A stretch of 17,280 bases of DNA. It comes from an uncultured Bacteroidota bacterium. GTDB taxonomy: Bacteria > Bacteroidota > Bacteroidia > NS11-12g > UBA955. The stretch covers positions 1 to 17,280 of the forward strand of contig CAIRMY010000096.1 in NCBI GenBank assembly GCA_903879775.1, written 5' to 3'. Below, piece after piece: positions 7,465-15,183 of this stretch (the first letter of the stretch is position 1; every line of letters starts with the position of its first letter). The position numbers and the translations under genes are program-made. The notes beneath the pieces were generated by a model. The model had not been told where the DNA came from. It was given only the letters and a program-made list of their open reading frames with translations, and ran no database searches.

Positions 7465-8066
7465 TTGAAACGTTAATAAATTTTGACCATAAACTGTTTG
7501 TTTTTGTCAACCAAACTTTATCCTCAACTTCATTAGATGGAATCATGAGTTTCTTGAGCTCAAAGTGGATGTTCATTCCCATTTACATCATTGCAGTTTT
7601 GAAAATGGTTCAAATCTACAAGAAGCGATTTTGGATGCCAGTATTGTTGTGTTTGTTGGCATTCGGACTTGCGGATAGCATGAGTAGTAAAATTTTTAAG
7701 CCAGCGTTTAAAAGGGTAAGGCCTGCGTTTTGCGAAACGATGAATCCACGGTTGCCAGATGGCAAACCAGGTGGTCATTATGGATTTGTGAGCTCTCATG
7801 CAGCAAATACATTTGCCGTTTATCCGTTAATTGTGGTGTTGTTATTTTCGCAATACTCCAAAAAAACGATGCGGTTAAATACGAATAAGACATATTTATT
7901 TATAGCGTTTTTTGTTTCGGGGTTGGTTGCTTATTCAAGAGTATACAACGGAGTACATTGGCCAGCAGATGTCTTTTTTGGAGGGATATTGGGCTTGCTC
8001 ATTTGTTATTCCTGTGTGCAGATTTGGAAGAATTGGTTGCAGTTTAAGGCATTGAATGAAATTTGA
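7461..8066 (+). CDS. PAP2-family membrane phosphatase
   Basis: A 201-residue integral membrane protein with several hydrophobic helices (about 36-50, 58-75, 112-130, 145-160, 170-190). The acid-phosphatase triad of the PAP2 superfamily is complete: K80-x6-R87-P88, V110-S-S-H113 in place of PSGH, and S159-R160-x5-H166-x3-D170. Family members remove phosphate from phosphatidic acid, phosphatidylglycerophosphate, undecaprenyl pyrophosphate or lipid A, with the active site usually on the periplasmic side. Which substrate applies here cannot be told. The start ATG overlaps the methyltransferase TGA, giving a two-gene unit. Confidence 0.9.
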   Translation: MIETLINFDHKLFVFVNQTLSSTSLDGIMSFLSSKWMFIPIYIIAVLKMVQIYKKRFWMPVLLCLLAFGLADSMSSKIFKPAFKRVRPAFCETMNPRLPDGKPGGHYGFVSSHAANTFAVYPLIVVLLFSQYSKKTMRLNTNKTYLFIAFFVSGLVAYSRVYNGVHWPADVFFGGILGLLICYSCVQIWKNWLQFKALNEI

Positions 8067-8068
8067 AT

Positions 8069-8076
8069 TAACTTCG
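8069..8076 (+). promoter_or_regulatory. Possible degenerate -7 box before the enoyl-CoA hydratase gene
   Basis: TAACTTCG differs from TAnnTTTG at one position and ends 4 bases before the ATG at 8081, in the 14-base gap after the PAP2 gene. The mismatch and very short spacing make it a weak candidate. Read-through from the methyltransferase operon is equally likely. Confidence 0.25.
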
Positions 8077-8080
8077 CAAC

Positions 8081-8860
8081 ATGAGTTTTGAATTTATTCT
8101 TGTAGACAAACAAGTTGCTCCATTTGTGGGTTTGATACAATTAAACCGTCCAAAGGAATTAAACGCATTGAATCTTCAATTGATGGGAGAAATCAAAGAG
8201 GCTTTATTAGATTTTGATGAAGATGAAAATATTCGAGCAATTGTAATCACGGGTAATGAACGCGCATTTGCTGCTGGTGCCGATATTAAACAAATGGCAG
8301 GAAGAACAGCCATTGATATGTTGAAAATTGATCAATTTAGCACATGGGATAGCATTCGTAAGACTAAAAAACCAATTATTGCGGCTGTGAGTGGATTTGC
8401 ATTGGGTGGTGGCTGCGAGCTTTGTATGTTGTGTGATATGATTGTTGCAAGTGAAACGGCTCAATTTGGTCAACCAGAGATTAACATAGGAGTGATGCCA
8501 GGTGCTGGCGGAACTCAACGCTTAACAAGAGCAGTTGGGAAGGCTAGAGCCATGGAGATGGTATTGACAGGTAATTTTATTTCAGCTGAAGAAGCGAGAG
8601 AGGCTGGCTTAATCAATAAGGTTGTGCCTGTGCAATTGTATTTAGACGAGGCAATCAAATTAGGACAGAAAATAGCTGAGAAATCACCCATTGCTGTTCA
8701 AATGGCAAAGGAAAGTGTGTTAAAGGCTTTTGATACAGGTTTGCAAGAAGGATTGTTCTTTGAGCGCAAGAATTTCTATATGTTATTTGCCACCGAAGAC
8801 CAAAAAGAGGGGATGGCCGCATTTGTAGAAAAGCGCAAGCCCGATTTCAAAAATAAATAA
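8081..8860 (+). CDS. Enoyl-CoA hydratase / crotonase family
   Basis: A 259-residue crotonase-fold enzyme that likely adds water across trans-2-enoyl-CoA to give 3-hydroxyacyl-CoA (EC 4.2.1.17), as in fatty-acid, butanoate or phenylacetate breakdown. AFAAGADIKQM (62-72) and GFALGGGCELCM form the CoA/oxyanion-hole region. Both catalytic glutamates of true hydratases are present, E113 in GGCEL and E133 in GQPEINIGVMPGAGGTQRL. The length is typical. The C-terminus KEGMAAFVEKRKPDF is family-standard. A paaF- or ech-like identity is plausible but the exact substrate is undecided, so no symbol is given. The gene ends in front of a strong terminator. Confidence 0.92.
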   Translation: MSFEFILVDKQVAPFVGLIQLNRPKELNALNLQLMGEIKEALLDFDEDENIRAIVITGNERAFAAGADIKQMAGRTAIDMLKIDQFSTWDSIRKTKKPIIAAVSGFALGGGCELCMLCDMIVASETAQFGQPEINIGVMPGAGGTQRLTRAVGKARAMEMVLTGNFISAEEAREAGLINKVVPVQLYLDEAIKLGQKIAEKSPIAVQMAKESVLKAFDTGLQEGLFFERKNFYMLFATEDQKEGMAAFVEKRKPDFKNK

Positions 8861-8918
8861 TCATAAACAAAAGGGATTTATAGAAAAAATTCATTGTACT
8901 ATAGGTATTTTAGATACA

Positions 8919-8955
8919 AAAAAAGAGGGGCTTATCAAATAAGCCCCTCTTTTTT
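8919..8955. terminator. Bidirectional rho-independent terminator
   Basis: A near-perfect 17-bp stem with a three-base loop: the left arm ends GAGGGGCTTAT (8925-8935), the loop is CAA (8936-8938) and the right arm begins ATAAGCCCCTC (8939-8949), with an A-run before and a T-run after. It separates the convergent enoyl-CoA hydratase (+) and Omp28-like lipoprotein (-) genes and can serve both. The GGGGCT/AGCCCC core is the same as in the terminator at 668-696. Confidence 0.93.
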
Positions 8956-8982
8956 GTAAGTAGAGTGAAATTTATATTTTAA

Positions 8983-9906
8983 TTATTTAACATCAGCCCA
9001 TACAGTGTTCACGTAGAACATTTCTGTTGGAGAAATATATTTCCATACAACCACGGCTACGCCTGTGTTTGCTTTATTTAATTTCCACCAACCGAAATCA
9101 AAGCCAGATGCGCCTTGAGTCGCTGTGTTAATTTGGGTAACTAATTTGTCTGGAGTTGCAACATAATCAAAAGTAGCAGTTTTTTCAGTTGCTGCATCTT
9201 TTGCTGGGTTGTCTAAAACAGCAGACTCACTGAAAGCTAACTGTGTACCAGCTGCATTTTTATGCGCAGAAGCACGAACGATGTTTTTATGAGTTGCAAA
9301 TGTTCCAGATGCACCAGCTTGGTAGCAACCGATTTCTTTTTCACAGATAATTACAGAAGTGTAATACTTAGCACCAGCTTCTGGAGCATAAGCTTGCAAT
9401 TTGTAATTAACAGTGATTTTGTTACCACTTAATGAAGCGTTTGCAGCAACACCAACTTCTACTGGAACAGCAGCGTTGTAGTCGTCAGCAAATTTTGTCA
9501 TAGTCGCAGCAGTCGTACCAGTGTTTCCTAAGAAAGAGTTATCCATATAAAAATGAGGGATGTATCCGTTAGGTTTTGTTTGACCATACAATGCATTTGC
9601 AAATTGAGCAATAAACAAAGTATCGTTCTTTACAAATGTAGGTACCAAATAAGATGATCCTGAAGAATGCAGATCAATCGCAACTAAGCTATTCGCGTCT
9701 CTTGCTGCTATGGTCGCTTTAAATTCAGGACTTCCATAAGCACCACAAGGTCCACACCACGTAGCAGTGTTGTAAATCAACAACGAACGTTGTGTCTTCG
9801 TCACAGTTAACGGAGCCGCGCCAGTTGATGGGCTATCGCTTCCGCAACTTTGCATCATTCCCACAACACTTGCAGAAAGGAAAGCTAGTAAAAATAATTT
9901 TTTCAT
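8983..9906 (-). CDS. Omp28-like outer-membrane lipoprotein with thioredoxin-type WCGPC motif
   Basis: A 307-residue lipoprotein. A type II signal peptide (MKKLFLLAFLSASVVGMMQSC) ends in a lipobox with acylated Cys21. A thioredoxin-like N-terminal domain follows, with TATWCGPCGAYG (WCGPC at 50-54) and a conserved-looking IPHFYMDN segment where thioredoxins have their cis-Pro loop. The C-terminal half (about 150-307) is Ala-rich and beta-like, as in Omp28-related proteins of Bacteroidota. Redox activity in the periplasm is plausible from the CxxC pair but unproven; additional cysteines sit in IICEKEIGCYQ. The gene stands alone, divergent from the flippase across a 140-base gap. More C- and G-rich codons than its neighbours may reflect strong expression. 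Confidence 0.85.
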   Translation of the reverse strand: MKKLFLLAFLSASVVGMMQSCGSDSPSTGAAPLTVTKTQRSLLIYNTATWCGPCGAYGSPEFKATIAARDANSLVAIDLHSSGSSYLVPTFVKNDTLFIAQFANALYGQTKPNGYIPHFYMDNSFLGNTGTTAATMTKFADDYNAAVPVEVGVAANASLSGNKITVNYKLQAYAPEAGAKYYTSVIICEKEIGCYQAGASGTFATHKNIVRASAHKNAAGTQLAFSESAVLDNPAKDAATEKTATFDYVATPDKLVTQINTATQGASGFDFGWWKLNKANTGVAVVVWKYISPTEMFYVNTVWADVK

Positions 9907-10030
9907 GATTGTTTGTTTTAAATAATTTGTACGAATTAATGAGATTTTTGCTATAAAAACAACTTATCACTTTAAAAAAAGCATTTTTTTTAACAATTAC
10001 GACTAAAGTACTTTTTTAAAATTAACCAAT

Positions 10031-10038
10031 TACATTTG
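10031..10038 (+). promoter_or_regulatory. Putative -7 box upstream of the flippase gene
   Basis: TACATTTG matches TAnnTTTG perfectly and leaves 8 bases before the ATG at 10047, the same geometry as at menB, neuC and the methyltransferase. The rest of the 140-base divergent gap (9907-10046) is very AT-rich with A/T tracts. No clear box for the lipoprotein gene was found in it; TACTTTAG at 10003-10010 on the minus strand is the closest and has one mismatch. Confidence 0.55.
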
Positions 10039-10046
10039 CACTCTAT

Positions 10047-11546
10047 ATGTCTGGTGTAATTGCACGTCAAAGTTTTTGGGCTTCTATTGTGAATTATTCA
10101 GGTAGCTTGGTTGGTTTGTTTACCACATTCTACCTTTTTCCGTTGGTTTATACGAAAGCTGAAAACGGGATTATTGGGCTCTTCATTGAAATGGGGGCAT
10201 TGCTTGCCGGCGTTGCGCAATTGGGCACAGGCTATTCAATTTGGAAATTTTTTCCTCAATTGAAAAACGACAAAGGACATCATGGGGCCGGATTTTGGTT
10301 AATTGCGATTCCTTTGGCCGGTTTCTTTATCATTTCTATTGCATTGCTTTTTTTTCAATCTCCAATCATGCATTATTTTGGTAAAAATTCAATTGCCTTT
10401 CAACCTTACTATTATTGGTTATTGCCGTTTATATTTTTCTTTGTTTTTAACAATGTTTTTGAAGTGTTTTCAGCTTCAATTGGCAGTATTATTTTTGCTT
10501 CTTTTTTAAGAGAAAATGTAGTGCGCTTGCTTCTTGGTTTGGTTGGATATTGTTATTATTTGAACTACTTTGGTTTTGATTTGGTCATTTATTTAATTCC
10601 TTTGATTTATGGAATTACAGCAATGTTAAACTTAACATACATTTTAAAAAATACCCTAATTTCGTTCAAACCAGATTTTTATTTTATGAGAAATCAACCC
10701 AATTTGAAAGCTGATTTTTCGAAATATACCGGATATCTCTTTTTAACTTCGGTAGCCAATTTATTGGTACAAAGGATCGATATCGTCATGATTAGTTCAA
10801 TGGCTACCTTTGATGATACTGGAGTTTATAGAATTGCACTTATGATGTCGGTCTTAATTGAAATCCCAACCCGAAGTATCCTGCAAATTTCAAATCCTAA
10901 ATTGTCGGAAGCAATACACAAAAACGACATTATAGAGGTGGAGAGGCTGTATAAAAAAACCAGTTTAAATCAATTTATTCTTGGATGTATGGCATTGCTC
11001 TGTATTTGGGTGAACATTGACCTCTTCTTTGAACTCATGCCAAATGGGGAGAAGTACATTGGCGCAAAATATGCGGTTCTTTTTCTTGGTATCGGTAAGC
11101 TTTTTGTATTGCTGCAAGGTAACTCATCAGCAATGCTCACGTTTTCGAAAAAATATTATTTAAGTTTACTTGTGAATTTTGGAGCAGTATTTTTAGGGAT
11201 CATGTTTAACAATTATGCCATTCCAAAATGGGGGTTAGAAGGCGCATCTGTTGCAACCGCATGTACATGGTTTGCTTCCGGTTTCATTACGGCTATCCTC
11301 ATTTGGAAAATCTACAAAATGAACCCATTAACCTTGCAAATTTTATATGCAGCGTCTCTTTTCGCCTTGTTATTTGGGGTAAATGATTTATTACAGAATA
11401 ATTTCAATATCAATCATATTGTTTTTGGGGGACTTAAAACCATTTTAATCATGGGATTAAGTGTCATTGGCATTTACTATTTCAATCTCAGTGACGATGT
11501 GAAAAGTATGTTGCAGAAAATGCTCAAATTGAAAGTTAAACAATAA
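10047..11546 (+). CDS. Polysaccharide (Wzx/MATE-type) flippase family protein
   Basis: A 499-residue polytopic membrane protein with about 12-14 hydrophobic helices spread over its whole length, starting with the amphipathic ARQSFWASIVNYSGSLVGLFTTFYLFPLVY typical of oligosaccharide/polysaccharide flippases. Members move lipid-linked sugars across the inner membrane. Charged residues are few and fall mainly in loops (KFFPQLKNDKGHH, EAIHKNDIIEVERLYKK). The ATG at 10047 fits the family N-terminus. It converges on legB with a single base between the two stop codons, so it lies at the edge of the nonulosonate locus and could export its product. That link is contextual, since transcription is opposite. 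Confidence 0.88.
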   Translation: MSGVIARQSFWASIVNYSGSLVGLFTTFYLFPLVYTKAENGIIGLFIEMGALLAGVAQLGTGYSIWKFFPQLKNDKGHHGAGFWLIAIPLAGFFIISIALLFFQSPIMHYFGKNSIAFQPYYYWLLPFIFFFVFNNVFEVFSASIGSIIFASFLRENVVRLLLGLVGYCYYLNYFGFDLVIYLIPLIYGITAMLNLTYILKNTLISFKPDFYFMRNQPNLKADFSKYTGYLFLTSVANLLVQRIDIVMISSMATFDDTGVYRIALMMSVLIEIPTRSILQISNPKLSEAIHKNDIIEVERLYKKTSLNQFILGCMALLCIWVNIDLFFELMPNGEKYIGAKYAVLFLGIGKLFVLLQGNSSAMLTFSKKYYLSLLVNFGAVFLGIMFNNYAIPKWGLEGASVATACTWFASGFITAILIWKIYKMNPLTLQILYAASLFALLFGVNDLLQNNFNINHIVFGGLKTILIMGLSVIGIYYFNLSDDVKSMLQKMLKLKVKQ

Positions 11547-11547
11547 G

Positions 11548-12546
11548 TTACACGTTATAAATATCGTGCTTGTATTGCTTTAAATTTTCAGGGTTCTTAA
11601 ACCATTCAATTGTAGTAGCCAATCCATCTTCAATTTTTGTTGAGGGAGCCCAATTGGTATGTTCCATTAATTTTTGCTTTGAACCTAGAAGTCTAAACAC
11701 CTCACTGTTTTGAGGTCTTAAACGATTTTCTTCTTGTTGGATTTTGGCATTTGGATTCATTTGCTGAATCAAATGTTGAGCCAAATCGCCAATGGAAATT
11801 TCATTTTCTGTGGCAATGTTAATTTCGTGACCAATGAGTGATTCTGTTTCAGCAATTTTAATAAATCCTTCAGCGGTATCTTTTACAAAAACCAAATCTC
11901 GTGTTGGAGTTGTATCTCCGAGTTTGATTTCCTCAACGCCATTTGCAAGTTGAGTGATGATTGTAGGGATCACGGCTCTCGCAGATTGACGAGGTCCATA
12001 AGTATTAAACGGACGAACCAAAGTAATTGGCATGTTAAAACTGCGGAAAAAACTATCGGCAATTGCATCTGCTCCAATTTTAGAAGCTGAATATGGCGAT
12101 TGTCCTTGTTTCGGATGAATTTCAGTAATCGGAACAAATTGTGCTGTACCATAAACTTCACTTGTAGAAGTTACCAAAACGCGTTCAATATTTAAACGTT
12201 TAGCAGCTTGAACAATGTTTAAAGTTCCCTTCACATTTGTGTCGATGTAGCTATCAGGGGAATGGTAGCTGTATGGTATTGCAATTAAAGCAGCGAGGTG
12301 AAAAACAACTTCGCAACCTTCCATTGCTGTATATACTCCATTTGGGTCCCTCACATCACCTGAAAATATCTCAATTTCATTTAAAATATGTTTCGGCAAA
12401 GTATCTAACCAACCCCAAGAGTTGAACGAATTGTAATAAACAAATGCTTTTACCTTGGCTCCTTTAGCCACTAGAGCCTCTGTAAGGTGACTTCCAATAA
12501 AACCATCGGCACCAGTAATTAGAACTTTTTTCCCTGAAATATTCAT
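11548..12546 (-). CDS. legB: NAD-dependent 4,6-dehydratase LegB (legionaminic acid pathway)
   Basis: An extended short-chain dehydrogenase of 332 residues. It has the NAD-binding TGADGFIGSH (11-20), GDVRD (63-67), and an active-site region TSTSEVYG (126-133) with a Ser-Glu pair as in sugar 4,6-dehydratases rather than 4-epimerases. The catalytic Tyr152-x3-Lys156 (PYSASK) and the substrate-loop RPFNTYGPRQSARAVIPTII follow. These segments and SFNSWGWLD near residue 42 are characteristic of LegB, which converts NDP-GlcNAc (GDP-linked in Campylobacter) to the 4-keto-6-deoxy sugar, the first committed step to legionaminic acid. It is last in the nonulosonate operon, 20 bases behind the putative transferase gene, with its own promoter-like box in the gap. 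A general UDP-glucose 4-epimerase label would be less specific. Confidence 0.88.
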   Translation of the reverse strand: MNISGKKVLITGADGFIGSHLTEALVAKGAKVKAFVYYNSFNSWGWLDTLPKHILNEIEIFSGDVRDPNGVYTAMEGCEVVFHLAALIAIPYSYHSPDSYIDTNVKGTLNIVQAAKRLNIERVLVTSTSEVYGTAQFVPITEIHPKQGQSPYSASKIGADAIADSFFRSFNMPITLVRPFNTYGPRQSARAVIPTIITQLANGVEEIKLGDTTPTRDLVFVKDTAEGFIKIAETESLIGHEINIATENEISIGDLAQHLIQQMNPNAKIQQEENRLRPQNSEVFRLLGSKQKLMEHTNWAPSTKIEDGLATTIEWFKNPENLKQYKHDIYNV

Positions 12547-12557
12547 GCGTGTGGGTG

Positions 12558-12565
12558 CAAAAGTA
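12558..12565 (-). promoter_or_regulatory. Putative internal -7 box upstream of legB
   Basis: On the minus strand this reads TACTTTTG, a perfect TAnnTTTG, placed inside the 20-base gap between the putative transferase stop and the legB ATG, 11 bases before the start. It may give legB extra or independent expression within the operon. Confidence 0.5.
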
Positions 12566-12566
12566 A

Positions 12567-13451
12567 TTAATTGAATTGAATTTCTTTTCTTTCGTATGCG
12601 TCTATAAAACTTCCTTTGGTTGCATTATAGATGTTTACATTCCTGTATTGAGCATATTTTTGAAGTCGGTGGTGAGCATAAAAGGCTTTGTGAAGACTTA
12701 AAAAGAATTCATGCATTTTTACGGGTGTTCCATTGGCATGTAATTGAGGAGTTATCTTCTTCTCAATTTTGTAGAAGTGGTCATCAACATGTTGTAAATT
12801 GTTATTTTCATCTACAATCATATTTAAATGGAAATTATTGTCAACTCCCGTTAAATAAATTTCTTTGAAATTGGCGTTAATTGCTTGGAAAATACAGGCA
12901 TTAATCACATTTTGACTTTGAGGGCTTCCAAGTTTATGTTTGTAAATCATATTTTCAAACCATTCAAAACCTTTAACAACAGTATAGTTGTAAAAATGGA
13001 TTTTTAATCCACTTTTTAGTGCATGATTTACAATGAAAGTGTTTGAATAAATTTGGGGTATGAATAATTGAATTTCCCATGAACAATTTAATAATTCAGT
13101 CCATGTTTGATTAATTCTTTGTTGTATTTGAAGGAAATCGGGTTGTTTTAAAAGTCTTGGTAATCGACTTGCATCTTGAAAAGTTTCCTCAGAGAAATCT
13201 AAAAATGCGTGGTCTGAAACCAGATAATACTTAGGTTTAATGAGGTGAAATTCTGGATTTGCCGCAAACATGTTTACACACATTGTGTTTGGCTTGATTT
13301 TATATCCCTCAAAATCTTTGAAAAATAATGAAGCACTTGGTCCATTGCCAATAATGACAACTGCTTTGTCTGAAGTTTCAAATGTTGCCAATCTAAATTT
13401 ACTACGAATGAGTACTTTAGCAATTGATAAGATCGTTTGGATTAATTTCAT
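12567..13451 (-). CDS. Unnamed GT42/DUF115 (Maf-like)-type protein, candidate nonulosonate transferase
   Basis: A 294-residue protein without a confident family name. It has VVIIGNGPSASLF (31-43), like the N-terminal nucleotide-binding GNGPS of GT42 sialyltransferases (Campylobacter CstI/II) and DUF115 proteins. An Asn follows in MCVNMF (N60), then INACIFQAINANFKEIYLTGVD (about 183-204), strongly reminiscent of the YKEIYLSGID segment of CstII, then a His-bearing HVDDHFYK (221-228), and a C-terminal IYNATKGSFIDAYER (274-288) like the NATxGG(A)YI motif of Maf/DUF115 proteins. Its start overlaps the CMP-sugar synthetase stop as ATGA. I infer that it transfers a nonulosonic acid from its CMP form. 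The catalytic Thr-Ser and second Asn of CstII are not clearly kept, so a distinct subfamily or different donor is possible. Confidence 0.6.
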   Translation of the reverse strand: MKLIQTILSIAKVLIRSKFRLATFETSDKAVVIIGNGPSASLFFKDFEGYKIKPNTMCVNMFAANPEFHLIKPKYYLVSDHAFLDFSEETFQDASRLPRLLKQPDFLQIQQRINQTWTELLNCSWEIQLFIPQIYSNTFIVNHALKSGLKIHFYNYTVVKGFEWFENMIYKHKLGSPQSQNVINACIFQAINANFKEIYLTGVDNNFHLNMIVDENNNLQHVDDHFYKIEKKITPQLHANGTPVKMHEFFLSLHKAFYAHHRLQKYAQYRNVNIYNATKGSFIDAYERKEIQFN

Positions 13452-14134
13452 TTGTTTGCAAAAATTAATTCAGCTTTTGCCCAGTCTTCGAGGGTGTCCA
13501 AATCCAATCCGTATTTTTCTGGAATGATATATTTTTTCACCTTTTCAAATGAATGTAACGGCTGTTTTTTTATTGAATCTATGGAAATTACATAAATTGA
13601 TCCGTTAACAACATAGGTTGGAGGGCAATCTTGACGACGGGTGTAATTGCTTGGTATGCTTCTATGGATAAATCCATCGGTTTCATTGTAGAGGTTGTAA
13701 TATGGATTGAAATGGGTTTCGTTGACACTCACAACCATATCGCAATTTGAATTTTCAATGAAAGTTTGGATGCATTCGCTCAGGAATTTCACTTCTCTAT
13801 ATGGCGACGTCGGTTGAAGCAATACAATTGCATCAAAAGATTCATTTTGATTTTCGTAATATTCAATGGCATGAATGAGTACATCGTGCGATGGTGTGGT
13901 ATCTAAACTTATCTCTTCTGGTCTGGTAAACGGAACTGTAAGTTGATATTGATTTTGGGCAATTTCAATACAATCTTTGGAATTGGTTGACACACAAATG
14001 GTATCGATAAATTCACAGGCTAATGCTGTTTCAATCGAGTAACCAATGAGTGGCTTTCCGTTTAACGGTTTCCAATTTTTTCCGGGTATCCCTTTCGAAT
14101 CCCTTCGGGCTGGTATGATGCACAGAAATCTCAT
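13448..14134 (-). CDS. neuA: CMP-nonulosonate (acylneuraminate / legionaminate) cytidylyltransferase
   Basis: A 228-residue nucleotidyltransferase that activates a nonulosonic acid with CTP, releasing pyrophosphate. The CTP-binding N-terminus is CIIPARRDSKGIPGKN (5-20), followed by LLQPTSPYR (104-112), NGSIYV with the product-side Asn, and the C-terminal GLDLDTLEDW metal-binding segment. The position usually occupied by Gly in IPARxGSK is Asp here (residue 12). In this operon it is probably the LegF equivalent making CMP-legionaminic acid; sequence alone cannot exclude CMP-Neu5Ac. It is joined to the preceding nucleotidyltransferase by TAATG (1-base overlap) and to the putative transferase by ATGA. 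Confidence 0.9.
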   Translation of the reverse strand: MRFLCIIPARRDSKGIPGKNWKPLNGKPLIGYSIETALACEFIDTICVSTNSKDCIEIAQNQYQLTVPFTRPEEISLDTTPSHDVLIHAIEYYENQNESFDAIVLLQPTSPYREVKFLSECIQTFIENSNCDMVVSVNETHFNPYYNLYNETDGFIHRSIPSNYTRRQDCPPTYVVNGSIYVISIDSIKKQPLHSFEKVKKYIIPEKYGLDLDTLEDWAKAELIFANK

Positions 14135-15183
14135 TAAAAGAAATTTAACGTAGGAAAATCTTCATTTGATTTATTGTAATCTTCAATAGATCCAATATCA
14201 TTCCAGTATCCATGGATTGGGAAACTAACTACTGTTTGTTTATTTTGAATTAAAGCTTCAGCAAAGTCTGTGGCATTATAAAATTCATTTTGAGGGATTA
14301 AATTCAACAAATGACTGTTGAAAATATAAAATCCAGCATTGGCAAAGTAAGTATAAGTGGGTTTTTCAGAAATTGCTTTGATCAAACTTCCTTCATTTTC
14401 TAATACAGCATATGGAAGTGTTACTTTGTGTGGAATTGTAGCAATGCTTAAATCTGAATTTAGATTCAAATGTTTGTGAAACATTTCTTCAAAATCGATA
14501 TTACTCAACAAATCTGCGTTAAACAGTAAGACATGTTCAGTTTTTATCTCCGGAATCAATGAAAGCGCGCCAATGGTTCCAAGGGGTTGGTTTTCTTCAA
14601 TATACTTGATATTGCAATTCCATTTAGATCCGTCTCCGAAGTGATCAATGATTTGATCTTTTAGATAATTCACACAAAGATAAATGGTTTGAATTCCGAA
14701 AGATACTAAACGTTTAATGTTGATTTCCAAAATAGGCATATCGCCAATTTTGAGCATCGGCTTTGGTGTTGTTTGAGTTAACGGTCTCAAGCGATTCCCA
14801 AATCCACCGGCCATGATAACAGCTGTTAGTGGTAGGTAGCTTTTTAATTGATTAAAATCTAAAATTTGAACCAATTCTTTATTCGAATTTAAAAGCGGAA
14901 TTGTGGTAATTTGTTTGTTTCTCCAATTGCGTAATTGCTCAATTGAAACGATACCATCTTCTAAATATTTGAAGTTCTTAAAAGCAAAACTCTCACAATT
15001 TTGATTAAAGTCAATTTTATTTAATAATCCACGACGAATGTCGCCATCCGTTATGGTACCAATCACTTGATTTGTTTCATTGAGTACAAATATTGTTCTC
15101 AAATGAAAAGGAGTATTTAATTTTTTTAGAGCTTCTGAAATAGGAGCGTTTGATAAAATGGTATGCGCTGAAAAATCAATCAT
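14134..15183 (-). CDS. ptmE: CBS-domain sugar-1-phosphate nucleotidyltransferase, PtmE-like
   Basis: A 349-residue two-part protein. Residues 1-115 are a pair of CBS motifs (VIGTITDGDIRRGLL at 40-54; ITTIPLLNSNKELVQILDF at 92-110). Residues 118-349 are a nucleotidyltransferase with VIMAGGFGNRLRPLTQTTPKPML (122-144), EENQPLGTIGAL, LLFNADLLSNIDF and the closing GYWNDIGSIEDY. The layout matches Campylobacter PtmE, which makes GDP-glucosamine for the GDP-linked legionaminic acid route; the CBS part may sense a nucleotide. I chose the ATG at 15183 because it overlaps the neuC stop as ATGA. The longer start at 15228 would add 15 residues deep inside neuC. Specificity for GTP versus UTP cannot be read directly. 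Confidence 0.82.
   Translation of the reverse strand: MIDFSAHTILSNAPISEALKKLNTPFHLRTIFVLNETNQVIGTITDGDIRRGLLNKIDFNQNCESFAFKNFKYLEDGIVSIEQLRNWRNKQITTIPLLNSNKELVQILDFNQLKSYLPLTAVIMAGGFGNRLRPLTQTTPKPMLKIGDMPILEINIKRLVSFGIQTIYLCVNYLKDQIIDHFGDGSKWNCNIKYIEENQPLGTIGALSLIPEIKTEHVLLFNADLLSNIDFEEMFHKHLNLNSDLSIATIPHKVTLPYAVLENEGSLIKAISEKPTYTYFANAGFYIFNSHLLNLIPQNEFYNATDFAEALIQNKQTVVSFPIHGYWNDIGSIEDYNKSNEDFPTLNFF

Noticed and set aside
3276..8860. menB and the enoyl-CoA hydratase as a local duplication
   Set aside because: They share the crotonase fold and a similar C-terminal EKRKPDF motif, but their active-site signatures belong to different old subfamilies.
9972..9993. A-tract / T-tract hairpin (A7 GCA T8) in the divergent gap
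   Set aside because: It is made only of A:T pairs and lies upstream of both genes, so it is more likely a curved or AT-rich promoter region than a terminator.
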